Assembly: GCA_023391375.1 (NCBI GenBank)
Contig: JAEWBB010000017.1
Location: 1-20,406, forward strand
Direction: 5' to 3'
DNA from: Pseudomonadota bacterium
GTDB taxonomy: Bacteria; Pseudomonadota; Alphaproteobacteria; Sphingomonadales; Sphingomonadaceae
DNA length: 20,406 nt
In this document: positions 8,027-14,904 of the stretch, piece by piece
Layout of the letters: each line of letters starts with the position of its first letter
Position numbering within the stretch: position 1 is the first letter of the stretch
Position numbers and translations under genes: made by a program
Notes under the pieces: model-generated
What the model saw: only the letters and a program-made list of their open reading frames with translations
Databases searched by the model: none
What the model was told of the DNA's origin: nothing

Positions 8027-9268
8027 CTAGGCGGCAAAGAGTTCGAACTGCGCCGGCTTGGGCGTCACCAGCGTGCGCAAGTCGGCGCGGTCGGTCAGCA
8101 ACGTCGGGCGCCAGTCACCGGTGACGATGAAGGGGCGGACCTTGGCAATGCTCACCGTCAGCCGCGCCACGTCGTCGAGAGTGATCGTCCGCCAACGGCG
8201 GCTCTTGAGAATGCGCCCGACGGCCTTGGTGCCGAGGCCGGGGACGCGCAGCAGCTGCTCCTTGGACGCGCGGTTGACGTCGACCGGGAAGCTCTCGCGG
8301 AACTTGAGCGCCCAGGCGAGCTTGGGATCGATGTCGAGCGGCAGCATGCCGTCATCGGTCGCCGCGACGACTTCCTTCGGCTTGAAACCATAAAAGCGCA
8401 TCAGCCAGTCGGACTGGTACAACCGGTGTTCGCGCATCAGCGGCGGGCGCTTCAACGGCAGGACGGCGCTGGCGTCGGGGATTGGCGAAAAGGCGCTGTA
8501 ATAAACGCGGCGGAGTGCGAAGCGATCGTAGAGCTGGCTGGCCCGCAGCACGATGTCGCCGTCGTTCGCGGTATCGGCCCCGACGATCATCTGGGTCGAC
8601 TGGCCCGCAGGCGCGAACTTGGGCGCGCTACGATATTTTTTCCGCGCGTCCTTTCCGTCCTCGATCGCACCCTTCACGTCGCGCATCGCTCCCTCAATCC
8701 GCTGGCCATCCTTTTCCGGCGCAAGCCGCGTCAGGCCCTGCTCGGTCGGCAGTTCGACGTTGATCGACACGCGGTCGGCGTGGAGGCCGGCCTGGCGCAC
8801 CAGTTCCGGGTCGGCGTCGGGAATCGTCTTGAGGTGGATATAGCCGCGGAAGTCGTGAACCTCGCGCAGCTGCCGCGCGACCTCGACCAGTTGCTCCATC
8901 GTGTAATTGGACGAGCGGATGATCCCTGAGGAGAGGAACAGCCCCTCGATGTAATTGCGCTTGTAGAAGGCGAGGGTGAGGTGGACGACCTCTTCCACCG
9001 TGAAGCGAGCGCGGCGGACGTTCGAGCTTTTGCGATTGATGCAATAATGGCAGTCGAAGATGCAGCTGTTGGTCAGCAAAATCTTGAGTAGCGAGATGCA
9101 TCGCCCGTCAGGCGCGTAAGCGTGGCAGATGCCCATGCCCTCGGTCGATCCGACGCCCTTGCCGCCCCGGCTGTCGCGCTTCGACGTGCCCGAAGAGGCG
9201 CACGACGCGTCATATTTCGCCGCGTCGGCGAGGATCGCCAGTTTCTCACGGGTGCCGAGCTGGGCCAT
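8027..9268 (-). CDS. Putative DNA modification/repair radical SAM protein (TIGR03916 type)
   Basis: This 413-residue radical SAM protein has the cluster motif C69-x3-C73-x2-C76 (CIFDCHYC). The N-terminus, MAQLGTREKLAILADAAKYD, is typical of the family. A C-terminal helix-hairpin-helix (VPGLGTKAVGRIL, starting about 342) implies DNA binding. Extra cysteines include C23 and C48. As I recall, the family is described as always genomically paired with the DUF4130/TIGR03915 domain, which is found two genes downstream here. The reaction and substrate are unknown; spore-photoproduct-lyase-like repair is one analogy. The ATG at 9268 was preferred over an in-frame GTG at 9343 because the GTG directly abuts a terminator, the extra 25 residues look unconserved, and a promoter and LexA box lie between. 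No Shine-Dalgarno is seen, which fits a leaderless transcript. Confidence 0.92.
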   Translation of the reverse strand: MAQLGTREKLAILADAAKYDASCASSGTSKRDSRGGKGVGSTEGMGICHAYAPDGRCISLLKILLTNSCIFDCHYCINRKSSNVRRARFTVEEVVHLTLAFYKRNYIEGLFLSSGIIRSSNYTMEQLVEVARQLREVHDFRGYIHLKTIPDADPELVRQAGLHADRVSINVELPTEQGLTRLAPEKDGQRIEGAMRDVKGAIEDGKDARKKYRSAPKFAPAGQSTQMIVGADTANDGDIVLRASQLYDRFALRRVYYSAFSPIPDASAVLPLKRPPLMREHRLYQSDWLMRFYGFKPKEVVAATDDGMLPLDIDPKLAWALKFRESFPVDVNRASKEQLLRVPGLGTKAVGRILKSRRWRTITLDDVARLTVSIAKVRPFIVTGDWRPTLLTDRADLRTLVTPKPAQFELFAA

Positions 9269-9270
9269 TC

Positions 9271-9285
9271 GTTCACTGTACGTTC
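9271..9285. promoter_or_regulatory. LexA operator (alphaproteobacterial SOS box GTTC-N7-GTTC)
   Basis: The plus strand reads GTTCACTGTACGTTC, an exact match to the direct-repeat LexA box GTTC-N7-GTTC known in Alphaproteobacteria. It ends two bases before the ATG of the radical SAM gene and covers the proposed -10 element, an ideal place for repression. A match to eight fixed bases is expected about once per 65,536 positions in each orientation. Finding one within 100 bases of a given start by chance is therefore about 0.3 percent on a uniform-base estimate. LexA control is inferred from the site and the repair-like operon. Confidence 0.78.
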
Positions 9286-9303
9286 CGCACCCGGTAAGGT
9301 CGA
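9275..9303 (-). promoter_or_regulatory. Candidate sigma-70 promoter of the repair operon, probably leaderless
   Basis: On the minus strand, TCGACC (9303-9298; four of six matches to TTGACA) is followed after exactly 17 bases by TACAGT (9280-9275; four of six matches to TATAAT). Transcription would begin about six bases later, at or next to the ATG at 9268. That would explain the missing Shine-Dalgarno sequence. The -10 lies inside the LexA box. Each element alone is weak; the spacing and the overlap with the operator raise the confidence. Confidence 0.45.
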
Positions 9304-9344
9304 GTCCGCGGCCCGACAGTTCGGCAAATATTTGTGCGGACACG

Positions 9345-9378
9345 AAAAAGGGCGCGGCGGAAACTCCGGCGCGCCCTT
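9345..9378 (-). terminator. Intrinsic terminator after the small secreted protein gene
   Basis: Arms AAGGGCGCG (9348-9356) and CGCGCCCTT (9370-9378) pair perfectly over nine bases. One G-G mismatch is followed by three more pairs and a five-base loop. Read on the minus strand the hairpin ends in a run of five T (plus-strand A at 9345-9349). It lies 19 bases after the stop of the gene at 9397-9801. It insulates the SOS operon downstream and argues against the GTG at 9343 as the radical SAM start. Confidence 0.85.
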
Positions 9379-9396
9379 GTTCGGTATCGGAAAGTC

Positions 9397-9801
9397 CTAG
9401 AGGTCTGGCGTGTTCGCGGCGCGCTCTTCGCGGTTTTCCTTGAACGCCTGGTTGATCAGCTGCTGGGTGCAGCCGGTCCAGCCGCCCGGCCCGACGGGCG
9501 AGCAGCTGTTGATGCCGGTACGGCCGACGGTTTCGAACTGCATCGCCTTGTTGGCCCAGCTCTGGCGCGACTGGTAGCTGCTGATGCCGCGCATCTTTTC
9601 CGGGATGCGGTAGCGCTCGGCTTCGGGCTTGCGCGCGCAGACCACGACCTGGTCGTCGGTCGAGCGCGGGCAGGGGTCGTTGCCGTACACCTCAATCTCG
9701 GCGATCCGCGAACCGGCCTGCGCCGGAAGCATCGACGGGGTGGCGGCAAGGGCCACACCGACCAGCGCGGCAGCAGCGGTTGAAAGGGTCAACGTCTTCA
9801 T
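9397..9801 (-). CDS. Small secreted four-cysteine protein, sphingomonad-type hypothetical
   Basis: This 134-residue protein has no assigned function that I recognise. A clear signal peptide (MKTLTLSTAAAALVGVALAA..., likely cleavage after PAQA at residue 29) points to the periplasm. The mature part has four cysteines, C44, C55, C100 and C111, which could form two disulfides. Recognisable segments are VYGNDPCPRSTDDQVVVC, YRIPEKMRG and VGRTGINSCSPVGPGGWTGC. I recall similar small proteins as common hypotheticals in sphingomonads. The ATG at 9801 has AAAGG about eight bases upstream. It starts 53 bases after the coq7 stop, so it may be read from the large upstream operon, which includes dsbB, or from its own promoter. 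A strong terminator follows. Confidence 0.85.
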   Translation of the reverse strand: MKTLTLSTAAAALVGVALAATPSMLPAQAGSRIAEIEVYGNDPCPRSTDDQVVVCARKPEAERYRIPEKMRGISSYQSRQSWANKAMQFETVGRTGINSCSPVGPGGWTGCTQQLINQAFKENREERAANTPDL

Positions 9802-9854
9802 ACTTCACACCTTTCCTGGTGCGGTCAGCGTTTTGCCGGCCGCATCGGTTCCGT

Positions 9855-10388
9855 TCAAATCCGTTTCGACAGTTCGATCGCCAGCCGGCATCCCATGCGG
9901 ATCGCGCCGGTCAGGACGGGGTAGGCCGGCGCATCCGCCGCACCATGGGCGCGCGCGGTTTCGCGATGTTCGAGTTCCTCGGCGCGGAAGTCGGCGATGT
10001 CGCGTGCCAGCTCCGGGTCGTCTTCGCCCAGCGCATCGAGCTGTTCGCCGTAATGCTTGTCGATCTCGGTCTCGACCGCCTCGGTGCAGGCCATCGCCGC
10101 CTGCGGCCCGAGCAGGGCCGTCGCGGCGCCGAGCGCAAACCCGGCCACGTCCCACACCGGCTGCAAGACGGTCGGGCGGATGCCTCGGCCCGCGACGAGC
10201 GCATTGAACCGGTCGAGGTGGCGCTGTTCCTGCGCCGCCATGCGGGCGATTTCATGGGCCGCGGCGCTGCCGGCGGGAAGCACGGCCAGCTGGCCGGCGT
10301 AGATGCGGGTCGCACCATATTCGCCGGCCTGGTCGACGCGGATCATCGCGTCGGTATCGACCGTGCGATCGCCCGGCCGCCAGTTCAC
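9855..10388 (-). CDS. coq7: Demethoxyubiquinone hydroxylase Coq7 (UbiF-type function)
   Basis: This 177-residue diiron monooxygenase hydroxylates the demethoxyubiquinone ring in ubiquinone synthesis at the inner membrane. All six expected carboxylate/histidine ligands are visible: E23 (DQAGEYGA), the E54-x2-H57 pair (AAQEQRHL), E106 (TEAVETEI), and the E138-x2-H141 pair (EELEHRE). The hydrophobic stretch FALGAATALLG at about 84-94 probably contacts the membrane. The frame is open much further upstream inside dsbB, but the GTG at 10388 gives the right family length and N-terminus. It overlaps the dsbB stop in a GTGA arrangement, which implies translational coupling. It is the last gene of the chain that starts at nadD. 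Confidence 0.94.
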   Translation of the reverse strand: MNWRPGDRTVDTDAMIRVDQAGEYGATRIYAGQLAVLPAGSAAAHEIARMAAQEQRHLDRFNALVAGRGIRPTVLQPVWDVAGFALGAATALLGPQAAMACTEAVETEIDKHYGEQLDALGEDDPELARDIADFRAEELEHRETARAHGAADAPAYPVLTGAIRMGCRLAIELSKRI

Positions 10389-10882
10389 CGCGCGCGGCCC
10401 TTGGCGAGCAGGACGAACACCGCCAGCGCACCGCCCAGCGAAATGATGGCGTTGAACCCGGCGAGCGAAATACCGGCCAGCGTCCATTGCGGCTGGTCGC
10501 AGCGGACCAGCGGCATCTTCATGATTTCCTCGAGCGTCGCCGCCCCGCCGGTGCAGTGGGTCAGCCCCTGCCACCAGCCATATTCGACGCCGGCGTGAAA
10601 GACGCCGATCGCGCCCGACGCGGCGACGGCCAACGCTGCCAGCGCGGTGAGGGCGCGCGAACGGCCCGAGGCCGCAGGTCCGGTGAAGGCGAGCGCCGCC
10701 AGCACCACCGCGGCCATGTGCGGATAGCGCTGCCACCAGCACATTTCGCACGGGTAGAGCCCGCCGACATATTGCGACAAATAGGCCCCGGCGAGCAGAG
10801 CCGCCGGGACGGCAAACGCCAGCAGGCGGGCCGACTTCAGCGCGCGTTCGGGTGCCATCGCATCCACCGGCGGCTTCAGCAT
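10385..10882 (-). CDS. dsbB: Disulfide bond formation protein B
   Basis: This 165-residue inner-membrane protein oxidises DsbA-type thiol oxidases and passes the electrons to ubiquinone. Four transmembrane segments are seen at about 18-38, 52-69, 76-97 and 137-160. The first periplasmic loop has the CxxC pair C45/C48 (YPCEMCWWQRYPH). The second loop holds the other redox pair, C110 (THCTGG) and C128 (VRCDQPQW). The ATG at 10882 shares one base with the ctpA stop and is preceded by AGAAGG; a later ATG at 10858 is possible. It is translationally coupled to ctpA upstream and coq7 downstream. The neighbouring coq7 helps make the quinone that DsbB reduces, which may be functional or coincidental. 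All redox residues are intact. Confidence 0.94.
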   Translation of the reverse strand: MLKPPVDAMAPERALKSARLLAFAVPAALLAGAYLSQYVGGLYPCEMCWWQRYPHMAAVVLAALAFTGPAASGRSRALTALAALAVAASGAIGVFHAGVEYGWWQGLTHCTGGAATLEEIMKMPLVRCDQPQWTLAGISLAGFNAIISLGGALAVFVLLAKGRAR

Positions 10883-12213
10883 CAGGCCTTCTTGGGCGCG
10901 GCGGCGCCCGGCGCGAGGCGCTTCAGCGTCTTCAGCGCATAATCGAGCTGGAAGTCCTTCACGCCCTGCTTCTTCAATTGCTCGGCCGTGACCGAGAACC
11001 GCGGATCCGGGTTGGTGTCGCTTTCGAGCACGTCGTCCTTGATGCTGCCCGAGCTGATCAGGTGGCGACGCAGATCGGCCTCGCGAAGCTTCGGCCGGTC
11101 CTTGTAATCGGGGTCGGACAGCTGCGGCACGGCGATGTCCGGGTCGATCCCGCCGGCCTGCACCGAGCGGCCCGACGGCGTGTAGTAGCGCGCCGTGGTC
11201 AGGCGCAGCGCCGATTGCGGGCCAGTCTGGATGACGGTCTGGACCGAGCCCTTGCCGAAGCTGCGCTCGCCCATCACCAGAGCGCGGCGGTGATCCTGCA
11301 ACGCGCCGGCGACGATTTCCGATGCCGAGGCGGAACCCGCATCAACCAGCACGATGACCGGAAGGCCGTGGGCCAGGTCGCCCGGCTTGGCATAGAAGCG
11401 GTCGATGTCGCCGGCGGCACGGCCGCGTTCCGACACGATCTCGCCCTGCTCGAGGAAGGCGTCGCTGACCTCGATCGCCTGGTCGAGCAGGCCGCCCGGG
11501 TTGGAGCGAAGGTCGATGATGTAGCCCAGCGGCTTGTTGCCGGTCGCCTTGTCGATCCCGATCAGTGCCTCGCGGACCATCTGGCCGGTGGGCGCGGAGA
11601 ACTGGTTGATGTTGATGACGCCGACTCCGTCCTTCACTTCCCACTTGACCGGCTTCAGCGTGATCTTTTCGCGCACGATGGCGACGTCGAACGGCTTGTC
11701 GCGGCCGGGGCGGACGACGGTCAGCTTGACCGAGCTGCCCGGCTTGCCGCGCATCTTCTCGACCGCTTCGTCGAGGGTGTAGCCGTAGATGAACTCGCCA
11801 TCGATGTGGGTGATGTAGTCGCCCGGCTTGATCCCTGCGCGATCGGCCGGCGTGTCTTCGGTCGCGGCGACGACCTTGACCGCGCCATCCTCCGACTGGA
11901 CGGTCAGGCCGAGCCCGCCGTAATTGCCGTCGGTGGTGGTGCGCAGCTGCTGGAAATCGGCCGCCTCGGCATAGCTTGAATGCGGGTCGAGCGCGGCCAG
12001 CATGCCGTCGATCGCGCCCTTGATCAGCACATGGTCGTCGACCTTGTCGACATAGCTGGCGCGGACCCGTTCGAACACGCTCATGAAGGTTTCGAGTTCC
12101 TTGTAGGTGTCCGTGTCGGTCGCGGCGAAGCCGGCGCTGGCGACGGGGACGAACGCCAGCGCGCCGACCAGGGCGAGCGGCGGCAGGAGCTTGGCGAGGC
12201 GAACGTTCTTCAT
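10882..12213 (-). CDS. ctpA: Carboxy-terminal processing protease, S41 family, PDZ domain
   Basis: This 443-residue periplasmic serine protease has a signal peptide at 1-27, an N-terminal S41 helical region, a PDZ domain at about 95-170 (GGLGLTVQS, PADRAGIKPGDYI, IDGEFI) and an S41 catalytic core. The Ser/Lys dyad is S296 in GSASASEIVAG and K321 in RSFGKGSVQT. Their 25-residue spacing equals that of E. coli Prc and plant CtpA. YIIDLRSNPGGLL is the usual core strand. Such proteases trim cell-wall hydrolases or their regulators and other envelope proteins. The ATG at 12213 has AGGA seven bases upstream. It lies 32 bases after the EnvC-like gene; this pairing of a peptidoglycan hydrolase activator with a Ctp protease is common in Proteobacteria. 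Confidence 0.95.
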   Translation of the reverse strand: MKNVRLAKLLPPLALVGALAFVPVASAGFAATDTDTYKELETFMSVFERVRASYVDKVDDHVLIKGAIDGMLAALDPHSSYAEAADFQQLRTTTDGNYGGLGLTVQSEDGAVKVVAATEDTPADRAGIKPGDYITHIDGEFIYGYTLDEAVEKMRGKPGSSVKLTVVRPGRDKPFDVAIVREKITLKPVKWEVKDGVGVININQFSAPTGQMVREALIGIDKATGNKPLGYIIDLRSNPGGLLDQAIEVSDAFLEQGEIVSERGRAAGDIDRFYAKPGDLAHGLPVIVLVDAGSASASEIVAGALQDHRRALVMGERSFGKGSVQTVIQTGPQSALRLTTARYYTPSGRSVQAGGIDPDIAVPQLSDPDYKDRPKLREADLRRHLISSGSIKDDVLESDTNPDPRFSVTAEQLKKQGVKDFQLDYALKTLKRLAPGAAAPKKA

Positions 12214-12245
12214 GGTCGGTCCTGTCGAGAAATTTGGCGTGAACC

Positions 12246-13403
12246 CTAGCGAGTCGCGTCCGTATTGGACAGCGAAACAGATGAACGGGCGATGAGGGCC
12301 GCCGAACGGAGCGATTTGCCGTCCCGAAGCTCGACCGACACCGGTCCCAGCGCACTGCCGAGCGGCTGCCCGAGCCGAACCGAATCGCCGACAGCGACGG
12401 CGGGGCGGACGTTGGTGACCAGGCTGGTCCAGCCGCCGCCATGGTCGATGATCACCAGGCCGTCGAGGCGGCGGTAGGGACCGGCGAACAGGACCTTGCC
12501 GCTTCCCGGCACCGTCAGCGCGGCACCGCGCGGGGCGTCGAGCGTGATCCCGCGCGAGGCGACCCCGATCTCGCTGACCGCACCCATGCCGTCGGACACC
12601 GTGAACGCGCCGGGAAGGGCATAGGGGAACGGTGGCTTGGGCGTTGATCCCGCGGGAGGAGTGGGACGGTCGGGAAGCGGCTCGAGCCGCGACAGCATGG
12701 ATGCCGTCTTGCGGGCTTCGGCGGCGCGGTCCGCCGCCCGGCCCAGTGCGCCGACATCCTCCCCGCCAGCGATGACCCGGTCCGCGGCGAGGAAAGCATC
12801 GCCTTCAAGCGCACCCGCGCGCGCCTCGGCCTCGCGCTCCAGCGAGGCGAAACGGGTGCGGGCGTCGGCCAGCTTGGCGCGCTCGGCCGCGACCGATCTT
12901 GCCGCGTCGGCCACCTGCTTTGTCCTGCCCCGCGCGGCCTCCGCCTCGCGGGCCAGTGCGGCGCTGCGCGCGCGGATCGCGGGCAGGCTGGTATCAAGCA
13001 GGGCGCGGGTGTGAACCAGCTGCGAAATCGACCCGCCATCGGCGAGGACCAGCAGCGGCGGGCGCCGCGCCATGGTGACGACCCCGGCGACCAGCGCCGC
13101 GGCGGGCGCCCGCGCCCCGGCCAGCCGATCCTCGGCGGCGCGTTGGAGCAGGCGGGCGTTGGCAAGTTCGAGGCCGGACGCCGCGATCCGTGCTTCGGCA
13201 AGGTCGATGCCGGCCGCGGCGGCCTGGCGTTTCGCGGCCAGTTCGGCGGCCTCGCCCCGCGCCTTGCCGGCGGCGTCCTCGAGTGCTTCCTGCCGCTTGG
13301 CCGCCGCGGCAGCATCGGCCCGGGCCTGGTCGAGCGCGCTGCGCGGCCCGCTCGCCACCAGCGGCGTCGAAAGCAGCAGGAGCAGGGCGGCGCGCTTGAT
13401 CAT
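12246..13403 (-). CDS. envC: Murein hydrolase activator EnvC-like, coiled coil plus degenerate LytM
   Basis: This 385-residue secreted protein has a signal peptide at about 1-18 (MIKRAALLLLLSTPLVAS), a long Ala/Arg/Glu-rich coiled coil at about 20-235, a proline-rich linker, and a C-terminal M23/LytM-like domain at about 270-370. The zinc ligands of active M23 enzymes are missing: SRGITLDAP stands where HxGxDxxAP is expected, and PVSVELRDG where HxHFEvR is expected. This matches EnvC-type activators, which lack hydrolase activity and switch on cell-separation amidases. The fold markers HGGGWTSLV and VAVGDSVRLGQPLG are kept. The ATG overlaps the rlmH stop in ATGA, so the two are translationally coupled. 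The symbol is by family resemblance. Confidence 0.88.
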   Translation of the reverse strand: MIKRAALLLLLSTPLVASGPRSALDQARADAAAAAKRQEALEDAAGKARGEAAELAAKRQAAAAGIDLAEARIAASGLELANARLLQRAAEDRLAGARAPAAALVAGVVTMARRPPLLVLADGGSISQLVHTRALLDTSLPAIRARSAALAREAEAARGRTKQVADAARSVAAERAKLADARTRFASLEREAEARAGALEGDAFLAADRVIAGGEDVGALGRAADRAAEARKTASMLSRLEPLPDRPTPPAGSTPKPPFPYALPGAFTVSDGMGAVSEIGVASRGITLDAPRGAALTVPGSGKVLFAGPYRRLDGLVIIDHGGGWTSLVTNVRPAVAVGDSVRLGQPLGSALGPVSVELRDGKSLRSAALIARSSVSLSNTDATR

Positions 13404-13822
13404 CCGTCGCGATGATAGGGGTGGTTGGCGAGGATGGAAATCGCCCGGTAGAGCTGCTCGACGAGCATCGCGCGGGCCATCATGTGCGGCCAGGTGGCGG
13501 GCCCGAACGACAACAGCAGGTCGGCCTCGCCGCGGGTCGCGGCATCATGCCCGTCGGCCGCGCCGATCAGGAACCGCACCTCGCGCCGGCCCTGGTCGCG
13601 CCAGCCGTCCAGCCGCGCGGCGAAGTCGGCCGACGCCAGCGCCTTGCCCTTTTCGTCGAGGACGACGGTGATCGCCTTGCCGTCGGCCGGCGGCAGGACG
13701 CCGCCCACGTCGGGCAGCTCGGTGACCTTCACCGGCCAGGGAATACGCTTGAGGTAGCGGTCAACCAGCTCGGCCTCGGGCGACTTGCCGATCTTACCGC
13801 GGACGATGAGGTGGAGGAGCAT
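13400..13822 (-). CDS. rlmH: 23S rRNA (pseudouridine-1915-N3)-methyltransferase RlmH
   Basis: This 140-residue SPOUT methyltransferase methylates pseudouridine 1915 in helix 69 of 23S rRNA, using S-adenosylmethionine. The trefoil-knot motifs are clear: VVLDEKGK at 53-60, the FLIGAADGH cofactor loop at 84-92, and the C-terminal EQLYRAISILANHPYHR at 122-138, which is the family hallmark. The length suits alphaproteobacterial members. The frame is open upstream through rsfS, but the ATG at 13822 has GGAG five bases upstream and gives the normal N-terminus MLLHLIVRGK. It starts 13 bases after the rsfS stop and overlaps envC by four bases. The rsfS-rlmH pairing is widespread in bacteria. Confidence 0.96.
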   Translation of the reverse strand: MLLHLIVRGKIGKSPEAELVDRYLKRIPWPVKVTELPDVGGVLPPADGKAITVVLDEKGKALASADFAARLDGWRDQGRREVRFLIGAADGHDAATRGEADLLLSFGPATWPHMMARAMLVEQLYRAISILANHPYHRDG

Positions 13823-13835
13823 CGGCGCTCCGCGC

Positions 13836-14228
13836 TCAGGCCTTGGCGCCGGCCTTTTCGCCCTCGTCGCCGAAGGCCCACATTCGTTCCAGGTTGTAGA
13901 AGGTGCGCACTTCGGGGCGGAACAGGTGGACGATGACATCGTCGGCGTCGAGCAGCACCCAGTCGGCCGTCGGCAGCCCCTCGACCCGCGCGATGCGGCC
14001 GAACTGCTGCTTGATCTTGTCCGCCAGCTTGGTCGCCATCGACGCGACCTGGCGGCTCGACCGGCCGGACGCGATCACCATATGGTCGGCGATCGACGAC
14101 TTGCCGGCAAGCGGGATGGAGACGACTTCCTGCGCCTGGTCATCGTCCAGGCTCTGCATCACGAGGGCGTGAAGGGCATCGACGTCGATCGGCTCCTTCG
14201 GTGCGGTCGCGGTCACGGGATCAGGCAA
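13836..14228 (-). CDS. rsfS: Ribosomal silencing factor RsfS
   Basis: This 130-residue protein binds ribosomal protein uL14 and blocks subunit joining when nutrients are scarce. The RsfS domain spans about 15-115, with LDDDQAQEVVSIPL, MVIASGRSSRQV, LADKIKQQ, ADWVLLDADDVIVHLF and the C-terminal family signature RPEVRTFYNLERMW. The best start is a TTG at 14228: TAAGGAG lies five bases upstream and contains the nadD stop codon TAA. A GTG four codons later is an alternative with no comparable Shine-Dalgarno. The tail GDEGEKAGAKA looks disordered. It is coupled to nadD upstream and sits 13 bases before rlmH. Confidence 0.94.
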   Translation of the reverse strand: MPDPVTATAPKEPIDVDALHALVMQSLDDDQAQEVVSIPLAGKSSIADHMVIASGRSSRQVASMATKLADKIKQQFGRIARVEGLPTADWVLLDADDVIVHLFRPEVRTFYNLERMWAFGDEGEKAGAKA

Positions 14229-14237
14229 GGGCTCTCC

Positions 14238-14840
14238 TTAGTCACGGTTCGCAGGTTCGAACCGGCGGTACCAGTCGGGGTTCTTCGCGCGCAGGCGGGT
14301 GGCGGACGTTCGGTCGGGCGGCAGGCGAAGGAAAGTAATCGCCGGTGCACTCCAGTCCGTCCAGTCCCTGGCCATGGATGCGGGATGGACGAACCACCGC
14401 AACCAGCCCATCGCGCGCGCCGCGCGGGCATCGTCATCATAGCGGGGCCGCGAAAGTACTGCAATCGGGACGATTTTTGCCATCCGCCGCCAGTCCTTCC
14501 AGCGGTGGAAGTCGGGCAGCGTGTCTTCCCCCATCAGCCAGATGAAGTCGTGCTGGGGGTAGGCGCGGCGGATCGCGGCGAGCGTATCCACGGTGTAACG
14601 CGTCCCCGCGTGCCGCTCGAAATCGCTCGCCAGGATCGGCGCGCGGCGCGCCATTTCCCGCGCCGAGGCGAGCCGCGCTTCGTAAGGCGCCATGCCCTTG
14701 GCGGGCTTCAGTGGATTGCCGGGCGACACCAGCCACCACACGGCGTCGAGGTCGAGCGCGTCGATCACCGCGAGGCTCATCCGCCGGTGGCCGATATGCG
14801 CCGGGTTGAAGCTGCCGCCGAGGAGGCCGATGCGTGCCAT
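14238..14840 (-). CDS. nadD: Nicotinate-nucleotide adenylyltransferase NadD
   Basis: This 200-residue enzyme adenylates nicotinate mononucleotide to deamido-NAD in NAD synthesis. The nucleotidyltransferase motifs are intact: GGSFNPAHIGH at 8-18 with the HxGH pair H15/H18, GNPLKP at about 41-46, FIWLMGEDTL near 100, and SATRLR at 179-184, equivalent to the ISSTxIR phosphate-binding motif. The frame is open far upstream, but the ATG at 14840 is preceded by GAAGGG and begins the standard N-terminus MARIGLLGGSFNP. It is the first gene of the nadD-to-coq7 operon and diverges from the DUF3667-type gene across 64 bases, which must hold the operon promoter. I could not pick out a convincing -10/-35 pair there. 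Confidence 0.95.
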   Translation of the reverse strand: MARIGLLGGSFNPAHIGHRRMSLAVIDALDLDAVWWLVSPGNPLKPAKGMAPYEARLASAREMARRAPILASDFERHAGTRYTVDTLAAIRRAYPQHDFIWLMGEDTLPDFHRWKDWRRMAKIVPIAVLSRPRYDDDARAARAMGWLRWFVHPASMARDWTDWSAPAITFLRLPPDRTSATRLRAKNPDWYRRFEPANRD

Positions 14841-14904
14841 GGCCCTTCGGCTAGCATCGCCCCTTGGCCAGCGCCACCGCCTCGCGATAAGAGGGGTGCG
14901 GGGG

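Noticed and set aside
9269..9343. N-terminal extension of the radical SAM protein from a GTG at 9343
   Set aside because: The GTG abuts the T-run of a terminator and has no Shine-Dalgarno. The extra 25 residues look unconserved, and the stretch contains the proposed promoter and LexA box.
9802..9854. Short stem TGCGG/CCGCA between coq7 and the small secreted gene as a terminator
   Set aside because: Only five base pairs around a long loop and no T-run, so it is not a credible terminator.
10389..10751. Long N-terminal extension of Coq7 inside dsbB
   Set aside because: The extension would overlap dsbB almost fully and is not Coq7-like. The GTG at 10388 with a GTGA overlap gives the family length.
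14692..14904. N-terminal extension of the DUF3667-type protein antisense to nadD
   Set aside because: The added residues are Arg/Pro-rich and unrelated to the family; the start near 14905 fits both length and the conserved ribbon.
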